Shown here piece after piece: positions 50,601-57,754 of a stretch of 64,000 nt of DNA. A program made the position numbers and the translations under genes. Below the pieces are notes generated by a model. The model saw only the letters and a program-made list of their open reading frames with translations, made no database searches and was not told where the DNA came from. Every line of letters starts with the position of its first letter. The first letter of the stretch is position 1. Source of the DNA: Actinokineospora enzanensis DSM 44649 (GTDB lineage: Bacteria; Actinomycetota; Actinomycetes; Mycobacteriales; Pseudonocardiaceae); assembly GCF_000374445.1 (NCBI RefSeq), contig NZ_KB894403.1:334435-398434 (forward strand), in the 5' to 3' direction.

Positions 50601-50850
50601 CGCCGGCTCCGATACTGCGGACGTGACCGTGCACTCCGCCGATCGCGTCCTGGCCCGCCTGCCGGTCGTGTCCAACGCACCGACGACGCCGTTCACCCCC
50701 GTCGCGCCGCAGACCGAGCCGCTGGCCGACACCGGACTGCGGCCGCGGTGGCTGGCCGACCTGATCGGCCTGGCCGCGCTCGGCCTGGCGCTGCTGGTCG
50801 CGGGCGTGCGGCTCTGGCGGTCGGGCAACCGTCGCGACGGCGGAACGTGA
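44635..50850 (+). CDS. Giant LADTG-anchored surface protein with CxxC-bearing Ig/cadherin-like repeats and Thr-rich stalk
   Basis: A protein of 2071 residues; GGAG lies ~7 nt before ATG 44635. A signal peptide (AAAIVAVAVSLLIVVA, cut after PAVA) is followed by a unique ~300-residue head, a DUF11-like domain, and about eleven tandem beta-sandwich repeats of 85-95 residues. Most repeats carry a cysteine pair near the start, such as GNDVCTSCTV, TNDPCTSCTL, DNDLCANCAI, ANDSCPGCAV, ANDTCPGCTI. Two more DUF11-like domains lead to a ~190-residue Thr/Glu/Pro stalk (~1607-1799), then an SdrD-B-like domain with WFDRNLDGVFDPTEW. The end is LADTG (residue ~2030), a membrane span and an RRDGGT tail: a class E sortase signal. 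Probably a glycosylated adhesin or cell-wall fibre. Divergent from the RsbW-like gene. Confidence 0.93.
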   Translation: MGDPRTRRWGSAAAIVAVAVSLLIVVARPAVAAPASVPRCGESGTPSVVALQDTHFHIDSGTSQLLSGYAGYRVATGGAAASGLWVGLSGFTGGVLALAGDQPANVPLPDLAGGASTTRYFLLSATGVTATPQTHTVTVYDGPPGVASPVCSRSFTYADVVDTIKALANKVDGVTATGSGTARLGDTVTVTVTGHTGTLGAGPGNDPGVLSYTPNAVTGFPASAWRLERTELTISPDGSAPAVTYVDGLYLSRASGPDRPYTARYTFRATGPAAAPASVRPIQYIASGTQVKHTDAGGAVVGSLPVVSSSAPVTLAKSLTSPVSGVLASGGGTATYRLVLTNSGDTPRTLDWVADTMPTDTSYRAGTLTRDGRSQVDPAVSGRVLTIAGPITVPAAGTTVLSYSLDHGATAGQRSDRAVARLGNSTVDTTADVTDSAPATATVTVLGSATLGLVDDAATTAAGTPVDISVLTNDTTPSGLPLSVSSVGTPDSGTVVRAADGTLTYTPAANTSGNVTFTYTATDGFSSGNATVRVAVTPAAVQDTYSTGKNTTLSASTVLGNDVCTSCTVRTTPVTGPTLNGSASGTLTLAANGTFTYVPATNATGTVTFTYRATDTAGRTADGKVTVYVADLAPDFATTPYGTAVVVPVKANDPGCTGGCKPQAGTGAGRGTVTYSSGGTVTVTYTPTTGLWGLDGFTYGITGSSGSATTPVTMLVGPPAATLRTTYGVDAQSPLPAGGSCTGCGYSPGTAPAHGSATVDPATGASTYSPAAGYAGTDSYTYTVSDPVSGLRVSGTVNVTVGPVAEDDEAAVLLGSNVSGNVSTNDSCPATCTRTKLTNPASGSVTFPGDGTYTYTSGSGIGPMTFTYRVASSVSGSAYDDATVRITVRGAVDDTANTTPGTPVDIPVRTNDPCTSCTLSAVSTPTSGTAAIVGQNVRYTPAAGFTGRLTLDYTLSLGGVDTKATVTVTVTPVAVADHVTTVAGAPVDLRPLDNDLCANCAITALGTPSAGTATRTGDIVRYTPAGTGTATFTYNATDATGNTTTGTVTVDVVAAPALTADTASTVGRVPVAVPVLANDSCPGCAVSIDDDPAHGAAVVDVRGQAGYVPDPGFSGIDTFRYAATDPTTGAHATTTVTVTVAPVARDDSAATTVDTPVTVPVPANDDCANCTLTFGASTGNVTFSDLAGQIRAVPASGWSGTATVVYTATDPATNLTAQATLTLVVSNATPDSTTVAAGASVTGLNVLANDTCPGCTIGSVTAADYGTAVGHGSTVDWTPPADFGGLATFGYTAGNGTDSVSSTVRILATPPTQQVQVTRDHAKTITLAVLATCDGCRIGPRTATDDGDLDYDGVDFHYTPNAGYTGPDAFTYRVTDPVSGRYVDATVAITVAAPLPVAGLAVTTVPPDAGVKPQAGDLVIWTWTATNTGNVPLTALAPSLGGCAATTLAVGDSMQCTTTHLLTQNQVDAGQLPAALDVTANSSAGTTSGHAADTAPLARVPGLKVTATAVLDSSPPSVGNTVTVTYRIDNPGNTTLGQIAITLDSGDTVTCASTTTTPGTPVNCTATHTITQPDLDAGTWTGNATATATSPGAVQPLTDQASTTTPLPATPPTTTTEPTVTTTGTITPTTTETTTEPTTTETTTTTTTEPPAVTTTETTTTETTTTETTTTETTTSETTTTTTEPTATLTTTTEPTTTTTTTTEPTTTTTESTTEPTTTTEPTSTTTEPTTTEPTTTTTEPTTTTTSPTSTTTETTPTSTTTTEPPTTAPTTTAPTTTEPSTTTVPAPTTSPLPQPTTSVTGVVWFDRNLDGVFDPTEWPLPGVHVTLTAVPVARTARIAAADTGDAAGTAAAAVSAVTGADGVYRFDGVSPGAYTVSANLTAAGFAYTSDSDGAADWTVLVHPSLAVPSHAVFAGIGKGAVGGTVYDRTTGAPIDVADVTCRWAGLDDTFDTADDVLMKTSTRPGGQFGLDQLPYGRYSCVGVDPATGAGSDTADVTVHSADRVLARLPVVSNAPTTPFTPVAPQTEPLADTGLRPRWLADLIGLAALGLALLVAGVRLWRSGNRRDGGT
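49455..50030 (+). repeat. Thr-rich stalk-coding low-complexity tract with 15-bp tandem units
   Basis: About 190 codons of almost pure Thr/Glu/Pro/Ser. Units of GAGACCACGACCACG, encoding ETTTT, are repeated head to tail at 49603-49662. Copy-number change by slippage would alter stalk length. Such Thr-rich segments are usually O-mannosylated in actinomycetes. Confidence 0.88.
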
Positions 50851-50952
50851 CCCGTACCGGTGTGGACAACGCATTTGGCGAACGCGTCGGTGATGATGCA
50901 CACTCCCGTTGCCGCACCTGGGCTTGCGGCTCTGGGGAGAGGTCGCGGATCC

Positions 50953-52479
50953 ATGCGGGTTTCGGTGCGCGCCACCGTGGCGGTGGCCATGCTCGTCGCG
51001 TTCTACCTGCTCGCGGTGGGGCTCATCCTCGGCCTGCTCGCCGCCGAGGTGTTCGTCGTGTTCCACACCGCCGCGCTCGCCTGGATCACCGTGGGCGTCG
51101 TGGTGCTGCCCGCCGCCCTGGCCCTGTGCGCGGCGCTGGCCGCGGTCGAGCGTGGCGTCGACGAGCAGCTCGTGGGCGTGCCCACCACCGAGAGCAGGCA
51201 GCCCGAGCTGTGGGCGCTGGCCGCCAAGATCGCGCACGCCGTCGGCACCCGCGTGCCCGACGAGATCCGGATCGTGGACAGCGCCGAGATCTGCGTCAGC
51301 GACACCACCAGCCTGCTCGGCCTCTGGGTGCGCAGGCGCAGGCTCTACCTCGGCGCGCCGATGCTGGCCGGGCTCACCGAACAGCAGGTCGGCGCCGATA
51401 TCGCGATCGCCCTCGCGCGCTCCCGCGCCCGCGGCACCCGGCTGGCGGGCACCGCACTGGCCGGTCGCGTCGCGCTGCGCCGCGCGCACGAGGCCATGGA
51501 GGCCGACCGCGCGCTCAAACGGCTCATCCGGGGCGCCCTCGGCGGCTACGCCTCCGCCTTCCGGCACCTGACCGACCCGATCAGCCGCCACCAGTGGCTG
51601 CGCGCGGACGCCGCCGCCGCCCGGGTGGTCGGCTCGGCCGTCACCGAGAGCGCGCTGCGCGAGAGCGCCGTGGTCGGCGTCCTGTGGCACCGCTTCGTCG
51701 AGGACCACCTGCGCGACGCCTGGGACGCGGGCTACCTGCCCGAGCGGGTCTTCGACGGGTTCGCCGAGATGCGCCGCGCGCCCGAGCTGTACGTGGTGCT
51801 CGAACACCTCCGCGGCCAGGTCACCGAGGACGAGACGGCCGACCCGCACTGCCCGACCGCGGCGGTCCGGGTCGCGGCCATCCGCGAGATCGCGGCCCCC
51901 GACGACGGCGTCGACCGCCCGGCCGTCGACCTCGTCCGCGACCCCGTGCGCACCCTGGACCGCGCGGTCATGCTCGCCATGGTCGAGTCCGCGGACGAGA
52001 AGAAGCGCGTCGACTGGCCCACCCTCTGGCATGTCGGCGTCCGCCACCGCGTCCGCGAGGGCACCGTCCGGCTGCTCCGCGCGGGTGCCAAGGCCACCGG
52101 GCAGCGTGCCTCGCTCGGCGCGGTGCTCGACGCGCTGGACGCCGACCGGCTGGTCGCTCTCGCCCCCACCGACGAGGGTCCCGGCGGCGCGGACGCAGGC
52201 CCGCGGGCCCGCCGCGAGTTCGCCCGCGATGTCGTCGGCCGCGAGCTGGCCCACCTGGTCATGCTCGCCTACGTGGACGCGGGCCACGGCCGCTGGACCC
52301 GGAACTGGGCGGGCCAGACCACCCTGGCCACCAAGCGCGACGACATGATCGGCCTGCCCGGTCTTGCGGGCGTCGCCGTCAGCGACGGCGGCACCACCGG
52401 CCTGCGCGAGTCGCTCGCCGCCGCGGGCGTCGCCGTCGACTTCCGGCCGTCCCGGGCCCTCCCCCGGACACCGAGGTAG
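50953..52479 (+). CDS. Membrane protein resembling M48 peptidase but lacking the HExxH motif
   Basis: A protein of 508 residues; GGGGAGAGG upstream of ATG 50953. Two N-terminal spans (VAVAMLVAFYLLAVGLILGL and a second at ~40-65) precede a cytoplasmic domain. Its RIVDSAEICVSDTT and RLYLGAPMLAGLTEQQVGAD segments resemble the strands before the zinc helix of HtpX/M48 peptidases. At the zinc helix, where these read HELxH, this protein reads IALAR, so it cannot be a zinc protease. Probably a regulatory pseudoprotease. It begins an operon with the following helical-repeat and acetyltransferase genes and lies 102 bases after the giant surface-protein gene. Confidence 0.8.
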   Translation: MRVSVRATVAVAMLVAFYLLAVGLILGLLAAEVFVVFHTAALAWITVGVVVLPAALALCAALAAVERGVDEQLVGVPTTESRQPELWALAAKIAHAVGTRVPDEIRIVDSAEICVSDTTSLLGLWVRRRRLYLGAPMLAGLTEQQVGADIAIALARSRARGTRLAGTALAGRVALRRAHEAMEADRALKRLIRGALGGYASAFRHLTDPISRHQWLRADAAAARVVGSAVTESALRESAVVGVLWHRFVEDHLRDAWDAGYLPERVFDGFAEMRRAPELYVVLEHLRGQVTEDETADPHCPTAAVRVAAIREIAAPDDGVDRPAVDLVRDPVRTLDRAVMLAMVESADEKKRVDWPTLWHVGVRHRVREGTVRLLRAGAKATGQRASLGAVLDALDADRLVALAPTDEGPGGADAGPRARREFARDVVGRELAHLVMLAYVDAGHGRWTRNWAGQTTLATKRDDMIGLPGLAGVAVSDGGTTGLRESLAAAGVAVDFRPSRALPRTPR

Positions 52480-52487
52480 GCCCCGCG

Positions 52488-53567
52488 ATGCCGACCGGCC
52501 GCCTGTCCGCGCGCCTGCGCCTGAACCGCGCGGCCCGCAGGCTCGGCGTCGCGGTGCACGACCTGCCCGCCGACATCCGCTTCGCCGAGCCCGACCCGAC
52601 CCGCTGGGGGCTGGTGCCCGCGGGCGAGGTCAGCGCCGAGACCCGCCACGACGACGCGCGCCTTGGCACCGCCGTGGCCGTCGCCCGCCAGGGCGACTGG
52701 GGCCAGGCCGCCGCCCTGGTCGCCGACACCTGGGTCGACTGGGACCGGCGCGCGCGGGTCGTGCGCGCCCTCGCCGATGTCGCCGCGCACGACGACACCT
52801 GGCTCAAGGCCTGGCGCGCCGCCGCGCCGGAGGACCCGCACGCGCTGGTCGTGCACGCCGACGCGCTGGTCCGGCTCGCCTGGCAGATCCGCGGCTCGGG
52901 TTGGCGGCACGAGACCACCCAGCGGCAGATCGCCGGGTTCCGCCGGGTCCTGCACGAGGCCGAGTCCGCCGCCTACGCCGCCGCCATGGCCGTGCCGGAG
53001 GACCCGACGCCGTGGCTGGCCCTGGTCACCGCCGCCCGCGGCCTCGGCTACGACCACGACGAGTTCGCCGAGGTCTGGCGGGGGCTCACCGACCGCGACC
53101 CGCTGCACCTGCACGGCCACGTCCAGGCCGCGCAGTACTGGTGCGCCAAGTGGCACGGCTCGGACGAGGAACTGGTCGCGTTCGCCACCGCGGGCGCCGA
53201 ACGCTCCCCGGGGCTGGCCGTGCTCCCGCTGGTCGCCGCGCTCGAACTCGCCGAGGACGAGCGGTCCTCGGTCTGGCGGGCCCGGTTCGTGACCGGCGCA
53301 CTCGACACGCTGCTCACCCGTCTGTCCGAAAAGGACTCAGCGGGAACGGCGCACACCGGGGACGCGCGGGACCGCGAGGAGCGCGGCTGGGCGGCCATGG
53401 CGCTGACCAACAGCGGCCGCTGCGACGAGGCCGTCGAGCAGTTCCGCGCCCTGCGCGGCCGCGCCGACGGCGAACCGTGGACCACCTACTTCCACGACCC
53501 CCGCCGTGCTTTCCTCGCCCACCGCCATCGGGCCTGCCTCGGCGCGAGCAAGCCCGGCAAGCAGTGA
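52488..53567 (+). CDS. Helical TPR-like protein (DUF4034-like)
   Basis: A protein of 359 residues, soluble, starting 8 bases after the pseudoprotease stop. The body is a series of helical hairpins (WGQAAALVADTWVDWDRRARVV, WLKAWRAAAPEDPHALVVHA, WLALVTAARGLGYDHDEF and KWHGSDEELVAFATAG) like TPR/DUF4034 proteins. No catalytic motif. Likely a scaffold or binding protein for the pseudoprotease (inference from the operon). Confidence 0.78.
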   Translation: MPTGRLSARLRLNRAARRLGVAVHDLPADIRFAEPDPTRWGLVPAGEVSAETRHDDARLGTAVAVARQGDWGQAAALVADTWVDWDRRARVVRALADVAAHDDTWLKAWRAAAPEDPHALVVHADALVRLAWQIRGSGWRHETTQRQIAGFRRVLHEAESAAYAAAMAVPEDPTPWLALVTAARGLGYDHDEFAEVWRGLTDRDPLHLHGHVQAAQYWCAKWHGSDEELVAFATAGAERSPGLAVLPLVAALELAEDERSSVWRARFVTGALDTLLTRLSEKDSAGTAHTGDARDREERGWAAMALTNSGRCDEAVEQFRALRGRADGEPWTTYFHDPRRAFLAHRHRACLGASKPGKQ

Positions 53568-54109
53568 ACGTCCTGCGCACCGACCGCCTGCTGCTGCGGA
53601 GGTTCACCCCCGAGGACGTCGACAACCTCACCGAGCTCGACAGCGACCCCGCGGTGACGCGCTATCTCACCGGCGGCAGGACCACCCCGCGGGAGACCGT
53701 CGAGACCGAGATCCTGCCCCGGCACCTCGCCTACCGGGGCCCGGTCGGCCGCTGGGCCGCGCACGACGAGACCGGCGCGTTCATCGGCTGGTTTGCGCTG
53801 GACCCGCGCGACGACCACACCAACGTCGAACTCGGCTACCGCCTGCGCGCGGCCGCCTGGGGCAGGGGGTACGCGACGGAGGGGTCCCGCGCGCTGGTCG
53901 ACGCGGGATTCCGGGACCTGGGCGTGCTGCGGGTGTTCGCCGAGACCATGGCCGTCAACCTGGGCTCCCGGCGGGTGATGGAGAAGACCGGACTCCGGTA
54001 CTTGCGCACGTTCCACCTGGAGTGGGACGACCCGATCCCCGGCACCGAGCACGGCGAGGTCGAGTACGAGCTGCTGCGCGCCGACTGGGCGGCTCAGGCC
54101 GGGGCGTAG
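53564..54109 (+). CDS. GNAT acetyltransferase of the RimJ/RimL type
   Basis: A protein of 181 residues. GTG 53564 overlaps the previous stop (GTGA). Hallmarks are the start LRTDRLLLRRFTPEDVD, ELGYRLRAAAWGRGYATEGS (acetyl-CoA loop) and VFAETMAVNLGSRRVMEKTG. Transfers acetyl groups to amines, possibly protein N-termini. Its last 16 bases overlap the convergent TetR gene. Confidence 0.92.
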   Translation: MNVLRTDRLLLRRFTPEDVDNLTELDSDPAVTRYLTGGRTTPRETVETEILPRHLAYRGPVGRWAAHDETGAFIGWFALDPRDDHTNVELGYRLRAAAWGRGYATEGSRALVDAGFRDLGVLRVFAETMAVNLGSRRVMEKTGLRYLRTFHLEWDDPIPGTEHGEVEYELLRADWAAQAGA

Positions 54110-54804
54110 GCACCGAGAAACGCGCGCACCGCGTCGTCGGCGATCCGGTCGAGCTCCTCCCCCGGCGGCGTCCCCGCGTCCGGGTCGAACATCGCCCGGT
54201 CCAGCGTCGCGCCCAGGACCAGGAACGAGAAGTGCTCGGCAGCCCGCCGCGGGTCCGGCGCGCGCAGCTCGCCCCGCCGGTCCAGCTCCGCGAACGCGTC
54301 GGCGAGCGCGCCGATCACCCGGCCCGGGGCCCGTTCGTGGTACTCGCGGGCCAGCTCGGGGAACCGTGCGGCCTCGGCGATGATCAGTCGCCGCAGCCGC
54401 ACGACCTGCGGCAGCGTGGTGGCCGTGATGTGCCTGCGCGCCAGCTCGTAGAGCGCGGGCACCACGTCGTCGGCCTTGCGCAGCGCGCCGACCAGCTGCT
54501 CGGCGAAGTGCTCTGCGGTGGCGGTCACGCCCAGGACGATCTCGGTGAACAGCCGTTCCTTGTCCCCGAAGTTGTTGTAGACGGTCCGTTTGGAGACCGC
54601 CGCACTCGCCGCGATGTCCTCGACACTGGCCCCGAGATACCCCTGCCGCAGGAACAAGGTCGTCGCCGCTTCCACCACGGCGGCCCGACTCCGCAACGCC
54701 CGCGGATCCGGTGCCCGGTTGCCGGTGGCCCGAGCCTCTCGCGGACCGGACGCGGACACCCGCACCAGCAGCGTGTCGTCGGGCCCCTCCAGGCCAGCGG
54801 TCAT
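54094..54804 (-). CDS. TetR-family transcriptional regulator
   Basis: A protein of 236 residues with an N-terminal extension before the HTH (SRAAVVEAATTLFLRQGYLG, then ASVEDIAASAAVSKRTVYNN and FGDKERLFTEIV). The C-terminal domain resembles AefR-like TetR regulators (LARRHITATTLPQVVRLRRL). Divergent from a DUF998 membrane-protein gene; an inverted repeat lies in the gap, so it probably represses itself and that gene. Confidence 0.93.
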   Translation of the reverse strand: MTAGLEGPDDTLLVRVSASGPREARATGNRAPDPRALRSRAAVVEAATTLFLRQGYLGASVEDIAASAAVSKRTVYNNFGDKERLFTEIVLGVTATAEHFAEQLVGALRKADDVVPALYELARRHITATTLPQVVRLRRLIIAEAARFPELAREYHERAPGRVIGALADAFAELDRRGELRAPDPRRAAEHFSFLVLGATLDRAMFDPDAGTPPGEELDRIADDAVRAFLGAYAPA

Positions 54805-54845
54805 GCCCGCCTCCCATCTTTTGCACTCAACGGTACCAGGTAGGT

Positions 54846-54876
54846 ACTGTGCTGTGCACATTCGGTACTGCACAGT
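54846..54876. promoter_or_regulatory. Probable operator of the TetR/DUF998 divergent promoter
   Basis: ACTGTGC (54846-54852) and GCACAGT (54870-54876) are inverted. GGTACT repeats at 54844 and 54864 and a TGTGCACA core lie inside. Confidence 0.6.
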
Positions 54877-54889
54877 GAAGGATCATCCG

Positions 54890-55543
54890 ATGGTCACCTC
54901 CCCAGAGTGCTTCGACCGCACCGCGGCCACCACCCGCTCGCTGCTCGGCTACGGCGTCCTCTCCGGCGCGTTCTACCTGGTCACCGGCCTGATCCAAGCC
55001 CTGACCCGGGATGGCTACGAGATCACCCGACACGAGCTGAGCCTGCTGTCCGACGGCCCGCTCGGCTGGATCCAGATCACCAACTTCGTCCTCAGCGGCC
55101 TGATGGTCCTGGCGGCGGCGGTCGGTATCCGGCGGGCACTGCGGGACCGGTGGGGGTCGTTGCTGGTGGCCGGGTACGGGGTGGGGCTGATCGGGGCCGG
55201 GGTGTTCGTGGCGGATCCGATGAACGGGTTCCCGCTCGGGACGCCCGCCGGTCGGCCGGTGGATCCCAGCTGGCACGGCACCCTGCACATGATCGTGGGC
55301 GGGGCGGGGTTCCTGTGCCTGATCGCGGCCACGTTCGTGCTCGCCCGGCGCTCCGGGTCGGTGTGGTACTCGCGGGGTACCGGGGTGGTGTACCTGGCCG
55401 GGTTCGCGGGAATCGCCTCGGGGGTGGACAACGCGGCCGTGGTGCTCGGGTTCTGGGTCGCCGTGATCGCCGGATGGGCATGGCTGGCCGTCCTGTCGAT
55501 CCGCCTGTACCGAACGGTCCCGCGCCCCGACGGCGCCCGCTGA
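54890..55543 (+). CDS. DUF998 multi-span membrane protein
   Basis: A protein of 217 residues; AAGGA lies 9 nt before ATG 54890. Six hydrophobic spans with DUF998 features: LLGYGVLSGAFYLVTGLIQA, the ISRHELS-like ITRHELSLLSDGPLGWIQ, NFVLSGLMVLAAAVGIRRAL, VFVADPMNGFPLGTPAG and HGTLHMIVGGAGFL. Integral membrane protein, function unknown. Likely derepressed when the divergent TetR binds its ligand. Confidence 0.92.
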   Translation: MVTSPECFDRTAATTRSLLGYGVLSGAFYLVTGLIQALTRDGYEITRHELSLLSDGPLGWIQITNFVLSGLMVLAAAVGIRRALRDRWGSLLVAGYGVGLIGAGVFVADPMNGFPLGTPAGRPVDPSWHGTLHMIVGGAGFLCLIAATFVLARRSGSVWYSRGTGVVYLAGFAGIASGVDNAAVVLGFWVAVIAGWAWLAVLSIRLYRTVPRPDGAR

Positions 55544-55558
55544 TCCCGACACGGCTCC

Positions 55559-55656
55559 TGTGGACAACTCCGCGCGCCATCGCACCTACCTGCGGTAACG
55601 TAGAAATCCGGGGATCCCCGGCGAGTTGTCCACATCCCCCCTGAACCATCCCCATC
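55559..55656. repeat. DnaA-box-bearing repeat, copy 1 (upstream of the amidase gene)
   Basis: Perfect actinobacterial DnaA boxes: TGTGGACAA at 55559-55567 (TTGTCCACA on the minus strand) and TTGTCCACA at 55626-55634. The second is part of a ~65-bp element (GGTAA..., CCGGGGATCCCCGG hairpin, GTTGTCCACA, CTGAACCATCCCCA) found twice more after the amidase gene. Confidence 0.7.
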
Positions 55657-55789
55657 CGCAGAGCCGCCCTTGACGGACGCCGGACAGCGGACCTCCACAA
55701 CCATCGGCCCGATGTTGCCGGGGGCCGTCAATCCTGTTGTGCGAATTGGCATTTTATGGCTTCCACCAGGGGTCTATACGGTCGGATTC

Positions 55790-57241
55790 ATGGAGTGGAA
55801 CCTTCAGGCCGCAGAAGAACTCGTGGCCGCCCTGCGTGCCGGTGAAGTCACGTCGACGGAACTGACCGACGAGGCGATCGCCCGTATCGAACGCGACGAC
55901 AAGGTGATCAACGCGATCTGCGTGCCGGACTTCGACCGCGCGCGGGCCGCCGCACACGAAGCCGACCAGGCGCGCGCCCGTGGTGAGGACCGGCCGTTCC
56001 TCGGTGTCCCGGTGACGGTCAAGGAGTCCTACAACGTCGCCGGGCTGCCCACGACCTGGGGCATGCCACAGTATCGGGACTATGTGCCCGCCGAGGACGC
56101 GGTCCAGGTGTCGCGGCTCAAGGCCGCAGGCGCGGTGATCCTCGGCAAGACCAATGTGCCGTTGGGGCTACAGGATCTGCAGAGCTTCAACGAGATCCAC
56201 GGCACCACCAACAATCCGTGGGATCACACTCGCACGTCGGGCGGGTCCTCCGGTGGATCAGCGGCGGCCCTGGCGTCCGGGTTCGGCGCGCTGTCCATCG
56301 GCTCCGATCTCGGGGGCTCGCTGCGCACCCCCGCGCATTTCTGCGGTATCTACGCGCACAAGCCGACACTTGGGCTGGTGGCGAGCCGGGGCATGGTCCC
56401 GCCGACCACGCCCGCGTTGCCGGTCGACCTCGACCTCGCCGTCGTCGGCCCGATGGCGCGCACCGCCCGCGACCTCACGCTCCTGCTCGACGTCATGGCC
56501 GGACCCGACCCGCTGACCTTCGGCGTGGCGCACGAGCTGGCCCTGCCGCCCGCACGCCACGAGCGGCTGAGCGACTTCCGGGTCCTGGTCGTCGAGGAGC
56601 ATCCGTTCCTCCCGACCGGGTCAGCCGTGCGGGCGGGCGTGAACCGGGTGGCCGACGCGCTTGTCGACGGCGGCGCCCGCGTCGTACGGCACAGTCCACT
56701 GCTGCCCGACCTGGCAGAAGCCGCGACGCTCTACACGCACCTGATGTTCTCGGGCTCTGTCGCGCGATTTCCCGTGGACGCGTACGAACAGCTGCAGATC
56801 TCCGCCGCAGGCTTGAGCGCGGACGACCGGAGTCTCGACGCGGCGCGGCTGCGCGGAATGGTGTTCAGCCACCGCGACTGGATCGAGGCGGACAATCTCC
56901 GCGAGCTCCACCGCCACGGCTGGCGGCGGTTCTTCGCCGAGTTCGACGCCGTCGTATGCCCGATCACGCCGACTCCCGCGTTCCCACACGACCACGACCC
57001 CGACCTGTTGGCCCGCCGGATCGACATCGACGGCACCGGGTACCCGTTCTTCGACCAGCTCGTCTGGGCCGGTCTGGCCACCATGCCCGGCCTGCCCGCC
57101 ACCGCCGTACCGACGGGCCTGTCCCCCGACGGCCTGCCGGTGGGCGTGCAGCTCATCGGCCCGATGTTCGAGGACCGCACCCCACTGCGACTGGCCGAAC
57201 TGCTGGAACAGCGGATCGGCGGCTTCCAGACACCGAGGTAG
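55790..57241 (+). CDS. Amidase-signature family hydrolase
   Basis: A protein of 483 residues. The Ser-cisSer-Lys triad is visible: the Lys in GVPVTVKESYNVAGL, the cis-Ser in RTSGGSSGGSAAALASG and the nucleophile Ser in GSDLGGSLRTPAHFCGIYAH. It hydrolyses carboxamides to acid and ammonia. It is a stand-alone amidase, not GatA, given the length and divergent C-terminus. No ribosome-binding site precedes ATG 55790 and a TATACG element lies 9 nt upstream, so leaderless translation is possible. It is flanked on both sides by DnaA-box repeats. Confidence 0.93.
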   Translation: MEWNLQAAEELVAALRAGEVTSTELTDEAIARIERDDKVINAICVPDFDRARAAAHEADQARARGEDRPFLGVPVTVKESYNVAGLPTTWGMPQYRDYVPAEDAVQVSRLKAAGAVILGKTNVPLGLQDLQSFNEIHGTTNNPWDHTRTSGGSSGGSAAALASGFGALSIGSDLGGSLRTPAHFCGIYAHKPTLGLVASRGMVPPTTPALPVDLDLAVVGPMARTARDLTLLLDVMAGPDPLTFGVAHELALPPARHERLSDFRVLVVEEHPFLPTGSAVRAGVNRVADALVDGGARVVRHSPLLPDLAEAATLYTHLMFSGSVARFPVDAYEQLQISAAGLSADDRSLDAARLRGMVFSHRDWIEADNLRELHRHGWRRFFAEFDAVVCPITPTPAFPHDHDPDLLARRIDIDGTGYPFFDQLVWAGLATMPGLPATAVPTGLSPDGLPVGVQLIGPMFEDRTPLRLAELLEQRIGGFQTPR

Positions 57242-57253
57242 GGCGGCCATCCG

Positions 57254-57298
57254 GGTGTTCGCATCGGACGCGCAGCCGCCACGTCCGATGCGAACACC
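57254..57298 (+). terminator. Terminator of the amidase gene
   Basis: Perfect 17-bp stem (57254-57270 with 57282-57298), 11-nt loop, 12 nt after the stop codon. Confidence 0.88.
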
Positions 57299-57395
57299 GC
57301 AGCCCACCCGCGAACAAGCCATCGAGGCCGACCCGCACCGCAGTCGAGTTGTCCCCAGGCAAGATCATCAGCGCAGGCGGCGGCCCTGCTTCCCT

Positions 57396-57454
57396 TGGTA
57401 GAATTGACATCGGGGCCCCCTTGAGGTTGTCCACAACCTGCTCGAACCATCCCC
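57396..57454 (+). repeat. DnaA-box-bearing repeat, copy 2
   Basis: GGTAGAATTGACAT, a GGGGCCCC core, GGTTGTCCACA, then CTCGAACCATCCCCA: same order of elements as copy 1. Confidence 0.7.
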
Positions 57455-57570
57455 AGATGTGCTTGCCCTCTTGACGCGGGCGGACGGTGTCGCCTTCGCC
57501 GAACGCAGTCAGGCGGGCGTGGTCCTGCTCTCCGCACCTGTGGATAACGTTGGGATCCCTGGCGGCCGAC

Positions 57571-57634
57571 AGCGGTAAAGTGGGAATTCGGGGGTCCCCC
57601 GGCAGGTTGTCCACAGGTCGCTGGTTCATCCACA
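57571..57634 (+). repeat. DnaA-box-bearing repeat, copy 3
   Basis: GCGGTAAAGTGGGAATTC, GGGGGTCCCCC hairpin, GGTTGTCCACA, then CTGGTTCATCCACA: same layout, with a second near-box at the end. Confidence 0.7.
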
Positions 57635-57754
57635 GCCGGGCGGTCGGGGCTTGCCGGGCGTCGAGGTGGGTCGGTAGAGGCGGAACGGGACGCGCTGGAA
57701 GCCGTGGGGCTGTCGGTCGGAGTTCGGCGGATGAGTCGTTGCGGTCGCGGGATG

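Larger units (their letters stand above)
57299..57754. other. Gene-free region with clustered DnaA boxes
   Basis: Contains repeat copies 2 and 3 and four perfect or one-mismatch DnaA boxes: TTGTCCACA 57427-57435, TTATCCACA on the minus strand at 57539-57547, TTGTCCACA 57607-57615 and TCATCCACA 57626-57634; a weaker TTGTCCCCA is at 57349. No open frame has a ribosome-binding site. Confidence 0.65.

Noticed and set aside
47599-52287. 1562-codon minus-strand open frame rich in Gly and Arg
   Set aside because: Shadow of the giant surface-protein gene and the following genes; includes Gly-rich runs opposite the Thr-codon stalk.
55559-57634. Chromosomal origin of replication
   Set aside because: DnaA boxes are present, but no dnaA, dnaN, gyrase or rpmH genes lie in the window and there is no AT-rich unwinding stretch.
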